64,000 nt of DNA from Diabrotica undecimpunctata. Taxonomy: Eukaryota > Arthropoda > Insecta > Coleoptera > Chrysomelidae. Below the pieces are notes generated by a model. The model made no database searches and was not told the origin of the DNA. It was given only the letters and a program-made list of their open reading frames with translations. The position numbers and the translations under genes are program-made. Of the stretch, positions 1 through 11,821 are shown piece by piece. Within the stretch, counting starts at the first letter, position 1. Every line of letters begins with the position of its first letter. The DNA is taken from NCBI RefSeq assembly GCF_040954645.1, contig NC_092803.1, positions 8,867,230-8,931,229 of the forward strand, in the 5' to 3' direction.

Positions 1-309
1 TACGTGAGCCATGTGCATAGGCAACCAGATATACATACTCTGAAAGTGACATTTTAAATAATAATTACGAATATAAGTGGGGTTATAATAATATGTTAGT
101 TTAAAATGTTTACTTTACATATAGTTACTGATTTAAGTTTATATTCTGATCTGAAAAGCCTAAATGTCGATACAATTTGCGATAGAAGAGTAAGGAATTC
201 TCTAGATCACAGAATATGGCCTGTTTGCGAAATGGACTATTCCAGAAGATTCAGATATGTAGGAAATGGAACAAATCGAATATGATTTCTTGCCAGATGG
301 TTCTGGAAC

Positions 310-365
310 ATTGAAAGGGTATAAATACTCGGTGATTTGGATTCGAGATGGCCAGTCAGTTAGTA
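310..365 (+). promoter_or_regulatory. TATA box plus initiator-like motif, possibly from an LTR
   Basis: TATAAATA lies at 320-327 and a TCAGT initiator-like pentamer lies at 356-360, about 36 bp downstream. This is the geometry of an insect core promoter. The pattern recurs at 44253-44288. Such compact TATA/initiator pairs are common in LTR retrotransposons, but I see no LTR boundaries or primer-binding site here. The call rests only on the two motifs and their spacing. Confidence 0.3.
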
Positions 366-823
366 AGAAAGTTAGTTACAGTTATGAAATCAGTATAAAG
401 TCAGTCGGTCCTATTTTCAAGATAGTTCAAGATAGAATACAGTGAATCAGTTGGTGAAATGTTCAATATAGTGAGTTCAATGAAGATTAAGAAACAGAAT
501 AAAGAAAATATTATTGAAGATTAAAAATTATGTTATGTATAAATGGTGATTGGATAATAGAAGGAAGTATTAATTGAAAATTAAAATTATATAATATATT
601 TGGTGATTGGATATTGGTATATTGAAAAGAAGAATAAATATAAATGCTGTTAAGAAGAAAAATATTTTAAATTGGTGGAAGCTGATAATTGGAAAAAGTA
701 ATTTCACAAAAACAAGGATAACCGAGGCTGAGAACTAAGACATTGAGTGGTGATTAAAATCTTTATTTTGGAGAACATTTTCATTTAGGCATTCAGTGAG
801 AGAAAGGTACAAAATTTTGTTAA

Positions 824-957
824 TATAATTTAGTTAGTATCATAAGAATTTCAATTTTAAAGATAGTTTGTTTAAAATTTACATTATCTATATAATTTAA
901 TTAGTTTCATAAGAATTTTAATTTAAAGATAGTTTATTTTAAATTTTACATTGGTTA
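824..957. repeat. Two-copy tandem repeat, 67-bp period
   Basis: A unit starting TATAATTT at 824 is repeated from 891 with small differences. Both copies share ATAAGAATTT, AAAGATAGTTT and the downstream AT-rich stretch. The function is unknown. It may be an internal duplication of an old retroelement. Confidence 0.7.
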
Positions 958-1100
958 TGTTAGATATATATGTGTGTTTCATAATAGATATAATAAAGAT
1001 AATTTCAAAAAGTGCTTACAAACTAATTCTTTGAGAACCGCGATAAAAACCCTATATATATATATATTATTAAAAAACACTCATTGCTCATCATTCACAA

Positions 1101-1105
<5 letters not shown>

Positions 1106-1177
<72 letters not shown>
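1106..1177. repeat. (TA)n microsatellite
   Basis: This is an uninterrupted TA array of about 36 units. Long open frames of alternating Tyr and Ile cross it on both strands. They are artefacts of the repeat. Confidence 0.98.
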
Positions 1178-1182
<5 letters not shown>

Positions 1183-1764
1183 TTCGTTCGCTGTATCTTT
1201 GCACATGTATGAAATTATCCAAGAACAATTTTTAAATTTTGTTTCATTTCTACTCACAGAATATAAACTGTTGAAATTAAGCCGCTTGTCCAACATTTAA
1301 TAATACATCAGACAAAGACAGTAATATGACAACAGTCTGTGATAAATTCTCATCATTGAACCTACTTATTGTCAACTTCACAGCGTTGTGGTGTTTACAA
1401 AAATTATATTCATATTGTTTAATTTTCTATTACATTTTCGTGCCTTGAGTTTATAAATTTTCTCAAAAAGAGTTGTTATAACGACTAACTGTTCACTTAT
1501 TGTTGGATTCCTTGATGTAAGTATAAATTTTGCAGTTAAATTTTCTTACCTTTAATTTGACATATCATTTTTGAATATCGCTAAAACTCTGTCTAACGGA
1601 TCGATATAAAACATTATTTGTTGTCATAAATATCAAACAAATATCAAACAGAATATGCGTGGAAATACATTAAATTCTCAATCCTAGCAACTCGTGTTGA
1701 ATTTGTATGAAGAATATTTTGAGTTGGAAAAAAGAAACGAAGTTATTGGCACCTTTGGCTTTGG

Positions 1765-1766
<2 letters not shown>

Positions 1767-1824
<58 letters not shown>
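1767..1824. repeat. (TA)n microsatellite
   Basis: This is an uninterrupted TA array of 29 units within non-coding DNA. Confidence 0.98.
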
Positions 1825-1825
<1 letters not shown>

Positions 1826-2546
1826 CGACTAGATTACTATACTTCTGAGCGAAACACTTTCAAAGTGACTCATTTGTAATGTATTGATGTAGATCAATTA
1901 GATTATCGACATATGACGTAGATCATCAGATTATTATAAATATGGCTCTTTTATTTCCGTAATTAAAAAACTATGAGATGTAGTAGTATATCATCTAATC
2001 TACTATTTTTATTTAAACTTGCGTCAATTTTTAGTTGTGTGTAATAAATGAGGACTAATACAACCAATATATGAGTTTCAAATTCAAACAGGAAGGATTT
2101 ACAAACATACGTTTTATTGTCATATCGCTACCACGTATAACTTTCAAAACAATCATTATATTTCATTTAAACAGCGTTAATTTCGGTCTCCCCTGCAAAG
2201 GCGTTCGTAAACAAAGTAATAGAAGAGTTTATCGCATCGTACACTGTCGGTACACCGACTTCTTCGTCTCTCTCTTGCTTTCTTATCCACTAACGTTTCC
2301 CATCACATTAGTTTCAGCTCATGTTTCACTTTATTAATTCTGCCATTCTCGTTTGCCATTATTGGGTTCATATCGCTTGACTCCTGATACAGGACCGGCT
2401 CATGTTGAATTCATATTTGCAGAGAAATTGTAGATAAAAAAGGACAAAAAAATATCTTCGTTTATATTACATTTTAAAACTTTCCTAATTATTTGTAAGA
2501 TGGAAGGTTAATAAAAATAATAAAATTATATACTACTGGATAGTCC

Positions 2547-2891
2547 AGTCGTCAGAGAGTTGATCCCTAAAAGTTATACGAACAAGCTGAATTGTGCAGA
2601 GAATATGAATTTTGGGAACACAAAAAAGATGTAAAAAAGTTTACCACTTTTACCCACAAACTTCCCCCTAAAACCTCCCTCTTAGGGGGGTAAAAACGCA
2701 AAAAAGTCGATTCACTAAGAATCTATACGCCGTAGAAAAATTGTTTCAAATAAAAAATGTAGCTGCGATAATTTTAAACAAAAATCTTTATTAGCAATTT
2801 TTGTGTAGAATGAACCGTTCTCCCACAAACAACGCTTGAAGCCACCGTCGTTTTTGAATTTCAGTTACGCGCGCGAAATCAATGTTCAATA
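2547..2891. repeat. Dispersed repeat, copy A
   Basis: The segment matches 43239-43577 in the same orientation with scattered mismatches. Shared landmarks are GTCGTCAGAGA at the left edge, a central stretch that includes TTTACCACTTTTACCC and runs of G and C, GAATGAACCGTTCT, and GCGCGCGAAATCAATGTTCAAT near the right edge. No open frame spans it. The family is unrecognised. It could be an untranslated end of a larger transposon. Confidence 0.8.
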
Positions 2892-3089
2892 AAATTTGTA
2901 TGAACTCAACTGTAAAAATTCGATATCTTTTGATTCAAGTGTCCTATCGACAAAAATTAAAATGCGTTTTAAAGGTAAAGAGTTCAGCTTTCGTATGCAA
3001 TTTTTTGCAAGATTTTCAAGAAGTTTAGCAAGAGTGACTTCAGTTATAGGCGTTTTAGTTGACTTTAAAGAATAAGATGAATATGGTTG

Positions 3090-3618
3090 AATAGTGGTGT
3101 GGGATTTTCTTAACCGTAGAGTATTGAAGCTAATTTAGCTCTTTTATCATCTGAGCTACTTTGTATCCACACTGAGTTATTTTGCACTTTGGATCTTTCC
3201 ATACTACATTTTCTGCGTTGATAAAATTTTAAAAAAATGTTTGATACATGTAGATATCGTTAACTCTAGTTTTTGCAATTAGATCTTTCCACTGAAAGGG
3301 GATATAAACCGTTGAAAGTTTCTTATTCCGTTCTATGAGGACAAAGCAGAAAGCTGTGCCCACTAGTTCGAAACTTTTGCTTCATTTAGGTGAAGTATTT
3401 TTCTAACAGTAGTTGTCGAAGTAATGTTATGACTTTCCAATTGTTATTTTGACCGACTCATCTATTTCACCAAATAACAAGTTTTCTTTCTTGGCCTGGA
3501 TCAAGTAGATTGAAGTTTTCAGTTATATCAATTATCAATGCTGATGCTATCTCAGTGGAGCCTCGATGGGCCGTTACTTCGTTCCACAGTATCATTGTAG
3601 AAGTATTACTCCCTATAT
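3090..3618 (-). pseudogene. DDE-like transposon gene relic, downstream part (interrupted by hAT)
   Basis: Read on the minus strand, this continues the relic at 5874-6870. Recognisable pieces are WNEVTAHRGS, then ENFNLLDPGQERKLVIW, then VGQNNNWKV, and further on SGHSFLLC. They match, from memory, an insect repeat family of transposase-like proteins whose conserved order includes CTDLQQ and SDRCVGQNNNW. Stops and frameshifts break the frame. Removing the hAT element and one copy of its 8-bp target duplication makes this half contiguous and in frame with the upstream half. Exact family rank and function are uncertain. Confidence 0.6.
3611..3618. repeat. Left target-site duplication of the hAT element
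   Basis: The octamer CCCTATAT directly precedes the left terminal inverted repeat. It is identical to 5874-5881 on the other side. An 8-bp duplication is diagnostic of hAT superfamily insertion. Confidence 0.93.
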
Positions 3619-5873
3619 CAGTGGTCGCCAACCTCTTCAATGTGAGCTACTTTGTTAATTTTGGAATAAACAGCGAGCTACCCACACGGAAGTTACGTAA
3701 CACAATGTAAATGAAATAATCCACAGTTAATCTATCATTATATGTATTTATTTTACTGTTTAACTGGTAATACATAATACATAGGTACTAATAATAAACT
3801 AATAACAAAATACGAGTAACTAATATTACTAGTACGTACTTGTTCATAGCTACATTCCTACCTATCAAACGAAGGTATTTGAAAAATAAACAAAAACTTT
3901 TATCCAGCCACAACGGCATGTCACGTATGATTTAAAAATAGTTAATAATAACAACAAAAAAGTAACGCACTATCATAAACATAAACATTGAAAAATAAAA
4001 AAGCACGTTCAATGAGAAGGCTGACACTCAGACTCATCGATAATTTTTTTTAATGTTTGCAGTATAATTTGATGCAGCCATTCGAATACAATTATCCAAA
4101 TGTTCATCTGTAAGTCGATTGCGATATTTGTTCTTAATAAACTTCATATTGGAAAAAGAAGATTCAGACAAATAGGTTGAACTGAATCATGCTTTCACTT
4201 TCAAGGCAACACGGCATACAACTGAATATTTGTCTTGACTTACAATAGGCCAGATACATTCAGTACTTGAGACTAACGATTTTAAGGCTAAATCATTTTG
4301 AAACTCAATGACTTCCATTTCTGTTGCAGCGATGTCTTCGCCAAAGTTCTGCATAACACAAGCTGCAAACTGCTGGATATCAATTTCCATAAAGGGTGAA
4401 ACAACAAACTGCGCTACTAAAGCCATTTCATTGAAATACTTAAAACGATTTTTGAAGTTACTCTTCAGGGTAGAAATTATTTCTACATGATATTTGTTGT
4501 CATAGGGTTCTAATGGATTTTGATATATTTTTTCTGAAAGAATGGGAAAATGCTTGGAATCGCTGTTAATTAGGTTTTGTTTCCAAAACTCCAGCTTTTT
4601 GATAAATGCTTTTATATCAGAAATCATTTCCGCTAGTTCTTTGTCTCTCCCCTGAAGCTGCAAATTAAGTTCGTTTAATTTCTCTGTAATGTCCACGAGA
4701 AAACCAAAATCTCTAAGCCAAATTGAATTTTCTAGTTCCGGAGTAGGTTCATCGCGTTGTTTGAAAAATTGAACTATGCCAGATAGGACATCATTAAAAC
4801 GTTTCTCTACTTAACCATCGGACTTCAGAGTGAAGGAGTAGGTCCCCGTATTGACAGTCAAACTCATCGGCCAAGGTTCTGAATAATCTTCTTTGTAACG
4901 CTTGAGCTCTAATCTTGTTCACAATTTTTACCACCAGTTTCATAACATTGTTTAGTTTCAGGAAATTTCCACATAATGCTTGCTGATGGATAATGCAGTG
5001 GTAACAGAGAAATTGCGGAAAAGTTTCATCTTTACGACATAACGCCACCAGACCCTTATCACAACCCACCATAGCTGGAGCGCCATCGGTTATCAAGCCT
5101 ACCATTTTCGATATTGGAATTTTCTCGGAAGAAATAATATTTGTTAAATGAGAAAACAACTCCTGTCCAGTAGTGTGTCCTTTCAGTGGAATGAACTTCA
5201 AAAAATCTTCTTTAATCGTAAAATCACTAAAAACCATCCTGACGAACACGGCCATCTGGGCAGTGTCAACGACATATGTTGATTCATCCAGTTGAAGTGA
5301 AAAATAAACACAGTTATCTAAGTCAGTTCTTAACTGTAAAAAAAATATCATTGCTCATTACTTCCACACGTCTCATCACTGTATTATCAGAAAGTTGCAT
5401 AGATTTTATAGCTGAAACTATCTCGTCTTTATTTCTAAAGTTGGCAAATAACGAATCAGCAGCTTCTAAAAACTCCTGTTTTATCATTTCCCCGTCTTCA
5501 TAAGGTTTCTTTTTTTGTGCAATTATCTGGGACACACGGTACGATGCTTTAGTTGCAGCCTTATTTTGGTCGACTGTTCTTAGAAATATTGATTGTTGTC
5601 CAATTAACTGTTTTTTTAACTGTTTCAGTTTCTCCTTTCTGGCGGCAGAATGTAGTGGGAATGATTTTTCAAAATTAGAATGTACAGTTTTATGATGTCT
5701 CTGAATGTACAGTTTATGTTTAATATTATGATAATTAGATTTTTCTTTGGAATTTTCGGAAGCTTCTCTGATTTTTGCAGTTTGTATTTTTTAAATTAAA
5801 ATCGTTGTGAGAGCTACCAGAATTGCCTCCGCGAGCTACCGGTAGCTCGCGATCGACAGGTTGGCGACCACTG
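3619..5873 (-). mobile_element. hAT DNA transposon, complete ends, dead transposase
   Basis: The 2255-bp element has 16-bp terminal inverted repeats, CAGTGGTCGCCAACCT at 3619 and its complement ending at 5873. It is flanked by the 8-bp duplication CCCTATAT. Inside is one degenerate transposase gene on the minus strand. The ends look usable by a transposase supplied in trans, but the element cannot encode its own. It sits inside an older DDE-like relic, so it is the younger of the two. Confidence 0.93.
4015..5740 (-). pseudogene. hAT transposase pseudogene (GTF2IRD2/ZBED-like type)
   Basis: A hAT transposase would bind the element ends and move them by cut and paste in the nucleus. Reading minus, there is a Lys-rich N-terminal part up to HHKTVHSNFEK. 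The RNase H-fold core follows, with LDESTYVVDTAQ (first Asp region), VGLITDGAPAMVG (second Asp), CYHCIIHQQALC, and VRWLSRE. The C-terminal dimerisation region includes STYLSESSFSNMKF and NRLTDEHLDN. Three lesions are visible: a frameshift in an A/T run near 5335-5345, a 1-nt frameshift near 4800, and an in-frame TGA at 4187-4189 just before the dimerisation motif. Family assignment is from motif order recalled for vertebrate and insect hAT proteins. Confidence 0.88.
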
Positions 5874-5881
5874 CCCTATAT
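5874..5881. repeat. Right target-site duplication of the hAT element
   Basis: CCCTATAT follows the right terminal inverted repeat and is identical to 3611-3618. Confidence 0.93.
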
Positions 5882-6870
5882 TATGGACAGCGTAGTTATA
5901 TGAAGAAAGTTGTCGCTGGTAGAAGATTGTTGAGTGAGTTATGTTAGGCCAAAAAAGAACTTGTTACAAATCAGTACATAAAACGACATAATTAGCATTT
6001 ACTTTGGGAATTTCAGTATCTTGTCTTAATGTTTTATAATCTGCTTCCGCCCGCATATAATGAATTTTACTTTCAATTTCTATTATCTTAGTTTTACATT
6101 CATCGCTAGCAGAAAGAGGTTTTCACAATATGAACAAGTGTCTGATCTGGGAAGTCCAAAACACAAGTAATTTACTTTTAAAAATGTCGTGGTAGGTTCG
6201 TAGAGAGATTTTTGTATCAGGGTACATTTTAAAAAATAATCTGTACATTTTTGAGATGCTTAAATCAGCTAAAAGGCAACTTTTAGAAGAAGCGTTTCTG
6301 CTATAATGATTTTCTTGCTGCGGAAATGACCTAATATGTTCGCATATTTTCTCTGCATGTTATCATGAGTTTTTTGGGAGGATTAGTATGTTTGGCACGT
6401 TGATCATTTAGATTTACTTCTGCTCTTCATTTTATCAACAAGGTACTGGAGTCTTCTAGCGGTTATTGAAAATATATAACATACCGTTGCTTTACATACC
6501 CTTATGTTTTCTACTGTATATTTCACTGTACACTGACGACGAGATGTTGCTTCCCCAACCCTTCTTCTTTTTGGCTCTTGCAGAGAAAGAGACTGGGATA
6601 AAAATTTTGATTGGCCATTGTAACTCAGTTCTCTAAACGTTTTAAATAGATTTGGGTGATTGTCCACTAATAACTCAGCAGAACAACCCGTAGCAGACTG
6701 CTTACACTTACAAATATGCACCTAAAATAAATATTGTTTTAAAACATGAAACTAGTTTAGATTACTTTAACTTACTTCATCTTTGCAACTTAGAGATTCT
6801 TTGGGCACTTCTCTAGAAGAAACGTACGAATCACCAGTATTGCGTTCTACACATACGATGACCTCAATTT
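5874..6870 (-). pseudogene. DDE-like transposon gene relic, upstream part
   Basis: On the minus strand an apparent first exon ending CKDE (near 6780) has a GTAAGT donor. A TTTTAG acceptor at about 6722 leads to HICKCKQSATGCS. Then come QEPKRRRVGEATSRRQ, NIRVCKATVCYIFSI, HIRSFPQQENHYSRN, LLADLSISKMYRLF, and PRSDTCSYCENL, in shifting frames. Near 5950 it shows VVLCTDL and FYQRQLSSYNYAVHN. This motif order matches an insect repeat family I know only as uncharacterised transposase-like proteins. Multiple frameshifts show it is dead. It is split from its 3' part (3090-3618) by the hAT element. Confidence 0.6.
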
Positions 6871-8747
6871 AACAATTGGGTTCATCAGAAAGGGAAGAGA
6901 AGATATTCTGTTCAATCCATAACTCGCTGGTTTCCCCCTTTCGCATTGGGTATGTATATTAACATAAAAAAAATGAAAGCCCGAGGATTATATAAAACTC
7001 TATTTTAAAAAGAAGTAAAAGCAACCATAAATATACATAAACACATACAATAACTAAAGAAGAGTTTATACAAACTTGAATATTAGTAAATACGAAACGA
7101 CACACCAAAAGACAACCATAAACAAAACCAAACTGTAGATTCTAAAAAAATTACTGACCGAAAGCAGTAAAATAATTTCGTATATATACCACGTTATACA
7201 GAGAAATAATATATAAAAAAACATAAAAATATGGATATATATGTCATATAAAAACCAATTAATAAACTCAACAATCAGTATACTCGGTAATAAAATACAC
7301 AATAAATTAATTATAAAATTAAAGCAATTAATAAACTCATCACGTAAACGCTGTGATATACATATATCACATATACATAATAGTGAAATTATTACAATCT
7401 AATCTAAATCTAAAATCTTATCTAAATATACAAATCTACGTAAAAATAATAACGTTTAACCAAACGTAAAATGTTCTCAATAAAGTTCAATCGCGGTCGC
7501 GGCACAACTGATATAAAGTTCTAAGCAAATATGCATCTATATACCAAGTAAACGTACTTTATATATGGAGCAATGTAATTTTGGCAACAAATAGTATAAG
7601 GTGTACTTTACCCCATGAAAAGATAGCACCACCGCTATCGCAAAAGACGTCTTCATCACCACAAAACATCCATTTTAGCTCGAAATGATAATTTACACGA
7701 TTGAAAACGTTGACTTACAATACACGTGCAAAAAATTTGGCGCGAAACACGACCCACTTTAACACATACAACGTTGTTACATCGAAAGTTGAAGGTTGAC
7801 TAATTTCCAAACTACCAAAACATACAAGTTAAGTTTGATAATATTCCCCGCAGTCAGCAGTACATTATTTAGCACATATATAGAACGTTGTTTCATGGAA
7901 AACCCACATATGAAGCTATTGGCGGTTACAACGTTGTTCCAGCATAGCATTCAATTGGCATTTGGTGTACACTGAGTTATAATTCAATATTGTAAAATAT
8001 TCCGTTTCAATATTTATAATCTTCAAGATTTTAATAAATTTCTAATATTATACATAGTTAAATGTTTACTTGGAGTCTATAAAACATAGTGGAGTCTATA
8101 AAACATAGGGGAGGTAATATTGCATTTATTGGCGAGTCGGTCTCTGTGTATATATCTGATCTTTCGCCCCCAATTTCCATTTGGGAATTTTCAATGCAGC
8201 CCTAGTCATATTTAGCGAATTTATATCTTTCACTCCTCGGAACTTGGAAGATTTCCCCTTCTTATCATTCCAAATAGATATAATAATACAAAATCCTTAA
8301 GTTACATTAGGGAATTAAAATCGCCGCTTCAGAGAGGAAGAGTCAGGAGGTATAAGTTGGAGTTTTTGCGAGCATATTCTTGAGCCGAGACAGGATTACT
8401 TTTTATTTGTTTATTTTTCTTTTTAAGCTGACGCAGACAGTAATTCATTTTCAGATGTTTATAAAATTATTAAATTGCAATGGAAGGGTGTCCCCGACAT
8501 TTATTATACTCATAATTTATATGAGTTAGTGCTTATCAAAATTATATATTAAATAATAATTAATAGATAATAAAAAAATATCATTTCGTTTTTAGATTTC
8601 TCTGTGTCTGTTAACTCTCAAAAAGGTATACAGACATTACGTCTCGATCGTTTGGATCGTGGATTTTGAATTATGTAGTAGTCACGTGATTTTCGTATAA
8701 TATTTTTATTATGTATGAATACACTCTAACACATACCTTTTTTTCAG

Positions 8748-9018
8748 TCGAACTTGACCCATCTGCCACGTAACACCTTCGTTCCCGGTATTGGAATGGG
8801 AATCGCGAAGTGTCCTTACGATCCTGCCGATAATTCGACTGCTGTGTGGGTGGAAAGAGGAAATCCCGGAGACCTCGCTGGGCTGTATTCGGGTACCAAC
8901 GCGGAGTTCACCAAAGCCGATACCGTCATCTTCAGGACAGATCTTCACAATCTTACGACGGGAAGAAAAGAGTACAGCTTCAAGAGAACTCTGAAATACG
9001 ACTCCAAGTGGTTAGACA
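8748..9018 (+). CDS. Sema2a: Semaphorin-2 exon, sema domain (N-terminal half)
   Basis: Class-2 semaphorins are secreted axon-guidance ligands that bind plexin receptors through the seven-bladed sema domain. The exon is 271 nt, opens at a codon boundary after a polypyrimidine tract and CAG, and ends at a GTGAGT donor. It leaves one base (A) of a split codon. It reads NLTHLPRNTFVPG, then IAKCPYDPADNSTA, then GNPGDLAGLYSGTNAEFTK, then ADTVIFRTDLHNLTTGRK, ending KYDSKWLD. These are landmark sema-domain segments, with several potential N-glycosylation sites. The exon joins 56136-56366 to give KWLD-K-PNFVG, as expected for insect Sema-2a. An open frame continues past the donor to 9086, but that part is intronic. 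Sema-2b or another close paralogue is not excluded. Confidence 0.93.
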
Positions 9019-9124
9019 GTGAGTATTTCTTTGGTTTTTGTTGGAAGATTAAAGGTTACAGGGAAAAGATCAATGGCTACGAATAGCTTGTAATACTGCT
9101 TGATAATCTGATACTATTACGATG

Positions 9125-10290
9125 TTCTCACAATAATTAGTGACACACTAAGTTAGTGCTTTCTATATACCAGAAGCCTCGGCTGTAAAACTAGAACAAT
9201 ACTCAGGAAGTCGATATTTCTCAACATAATTGCTGTTTGAAACAAAAAATTCGAAACCAGCATTTTCAACAATTTTTGATCCATCTGTATAATTTATTGT
9301 TAAATCTTCCTCTAATTTGCTTTGTACGGATTTAAATATCAGATTAGTTAAAAGTGACAAGTCTGAATAAGAGGGCAATATAATAAATGATTTGTCTATC
9401 AGAACTTCAAGGTCTTGTTCGTAAAAAGGAAATTTTGGTTGCGGTAATATATAGGATTGAAATGAATTCGTATCAATAAAAGAATTCTCAAGAGGAGAAG
9501 AATTTTTTATTCTTCAGTAAGAATTTGTTAAATTTTCTGTCAAATTAAACCTATTTTGTGAACCATAGTTGTATTAAACGATCTGTATGTTATTAGACGT
9601 TTGTTGGCTAACATTTGCCTACGTATGTGTAAAGGTGGTGCTTAGGCGTCTGTTAGAACTGCTTGATTTGGAGAAGACATCATAGCTCCTAGACAAATTT
9701 TTAATAATTGAAATTGTATTGTGTCAAAAGTTAATAGATTTCTTTTGCATGTTGAACCGTAAAGAATACAACCATAATCCAGAATGGATCGTATGTGGGA
9801 TATATAAAACATTAAATAGATATGTTGGTCTGCACCCCATGTTTTTTTTTTTTAACAAACGCAGAAGGTTAATTCCACGCTTGCACTTCTGTTTTACATA
9901 CTTTATATAACTGGACCACAAGAGTTTTTTATCTAGGATCATGCCTAGATAGTTATACTATTAAAGATTTGTAAGAGAACGTCTTTGGCATTTGATGGCA
10001 ATTTGTCCAATATCTTGTAGGTAAAACCGTCTAAACCGGGGCTGTATTTCTGCTTTTTTAGTGCAGAATCTGTTCTGAAGGTAAAAAGGTTTTTTAAAAG
10101 TTATTCCTACCAACAACATTACCAGAAGCAGATGAAGGTGCAAGTTGGTCTAGTATCTGTTTAATGAGATCTTTTGAAAGTTGAGGTTTTTTGTTATACT
10201 GATAGTTATTGGAAATTGATCTGACGATTGTCCATATTTTTGAGAGAAGCGTGCTTTTCTTCAGACTATTTAAAAATTTATCCAACTACT
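9125..10290 (-). mobile_element. Non-LTR retrotransposon relic with RNase H, internal deletion
   Basis: Minus strand, 5' to 3': KIWTIVRSISNN near 10200; an RT start KKQKYSPGLDGFTYKILDKL; an abrupt junction near 9961 to NYLGMILDKKLLWSSYIKYV, the post-catalytic region; QLLKICLGAMMSSP and PPLHIRRQMLANKRLI; and an RNase H start, INYTDGSKIV and CSSFTAEASGI, with a stop in place of the expected Tyr. The whole RT catalytic core between the first two blocks is absent. The architecture (RT followed by RNase H) fits I, Loa or related clades rather than classical Jockey. It starts about 110 bp after the semaphorin donor. Confidence 0.8.
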
Positions 10291-11175
10291 TTTTTCTTTA
10301 TTTTAAATAAACATCTGGTTTAAGCTACTATATTTTTATAGTTTATGTAATTATTATGGTTACTTTGTAATTCATTTTAATTAGTTTGTTAGAATAGTCA
10401 TGAAGTAAATTGATTTGTAAAAAATAAGATTATTAACGGTTTTTTCTTTATCGTTTTCTTTTTCTTTATTGCAATGATACGATGTTATAATTATTAAACC
10501 TCTACATAAAACACAAAAATATTTAAAAGTATGGAACTACCCAAAACAAAATTAGGTGTAGCAAAAAAAAAACTGTAGTAGTAGAGGAACAATTAATTAA
10601 CATATCTAACAAGTCTGGCCTTTAATATCCAACCATACAAGACCCAAGTGCCCCCAACGTTTTCGTTCGACATCTTTAATAACGACGGCTCGCCATTAGA
10701 AATTAGATAGGCAGAGGGCTCCGGTGGTGAAGAGTGGAAAACGGGCCGCAATTACTCAAGTGTAGAGGCCCTATGTAGTTGGCGATTTAATTATAGGAAG
10801 GAAGGTATCTCAATAATTTCGATGGGCAGCCATCAGCCCACGTCTAGTGTGGTTTTTGATACACCTTCGTAACATGATGATGATGATCGCGATTCACGTA
10901 CGGAAGGCAGGGGCGCGGAATATAAATACACCAAGAGGGTCGGTATAAATGTTATTTAAACTGGTGCTGAGAGAAACATATTCCTTCTTGCTCTACTTAT
11001 CTACTATTTTGATATTTATAATTAGAGTCGCGATGCCCGGTTTCTTCTTTTTGGTCTTCTGTAAGATATTTCGATCTGTTAATCGATCTCTTTCGATCCG
11101 CTACGTACTCAAACCGTTTTAGTAGTAATTCATAAATGGATTTTTAAAAAATAAAATAAAAGAAAGAACGTTAAG
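10291..11175. other. No feature recognised
   Basis: The left half is AT-rich. 10570-10960 is closer to balanced composition and includes a short GATGATGATGAT run. I find no open frame, terminal repeat or motif that I can name. Confidence 0.5.
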
Positions 11176-11821
11176 AATAAAATGTTGATATTAAGAAATC
11201 TACAGGGTGTTAAAATGGAAATTAAAAATTTTAATTTTCACTATAACTTTTATGTTTGTGAACATTTATGTATAAAAATTCATAAATGGGTACTATTGAT
11301 CATCAGAAATTAAAATCTGATGAATACTTTAATGTAGCTGATAGAGGGCGCCACATATGCCACATATGTGGCATAAATTTTCACTTAACTTTTTTGCTCT
11401 TTAAGTTACTTATATTTGGGACAATAAATATTAAAGATACATTATTTTAACAAAAAAAAGGTATACTTGTTAATAACTTCAAAACTCAACACTTTTCGAG
11501 ATATTCGTATTTTACAAATCAACTACATAATTCAGATTTAACGCAATTACTCCAGACAACGAAAGAAAATTAGACAAAAACATCAATACTTCTGAATTTT
11601 GGTATAAAATGACTTCATTAAAGTTAGTAGTTAACGAAATATTAAATAAAATAAATATATTAGCAGGATAGAATAGTAGGATTTGACAAAATAACAGAAT
11701 AATTGGATTTTAGAACAAACATTTTACGTTTTGTATTAAATTAAAGTCATAATCAAAATATTTTATTAATAAACCAAATTAAGAAATAGTTAAACTTAAT
11801 AACATTAAACTTTTTGTCAAA

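Larger units (their letters stand above)
1..8747 (+). other. Intron of the semaphorin gene (upstream part, incomplete)
   Basis: No semaphorin coding sequence is visible before the acceptor at 8746-8747, where a T-rich tract runs into CAG. The first visible exon starts in the middle of a sema domain, so earlier exons must lie outside the window. That makes this stretch intronic by inference. It holds microsatellites, a dispersed repeat, a DDE-like relic and a hAT element, each listed separately. 365-823, 1180-1766, 1825-2546, 2892-3089 and 6871-8747 show nothing I can name, apart from a 20-bp unit occurring twice in tandem around 8081-8111. Confidence 0.75.

Noticed and set aside
974..1300. 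Open frames of alternating Tyr/Ile on both strands
   Set aside because: They are translations of the (TA)n array with short random extensions. No gene.
7066..7302. A hydrophobic 78-codon minus-strand frame
   Set aside because: AT-rich sequence naturally yields Phe/Ile/Leu/Tyr-rich text. No motif or context supports a membrane protein.
8754..9086. A 110-codon frame read as a stand-alone gene
   Set aside because: It begins at a Leu codon inside a semaphorin exon and runs past the splice donor at 9019. Only 8748-9018 is coding.
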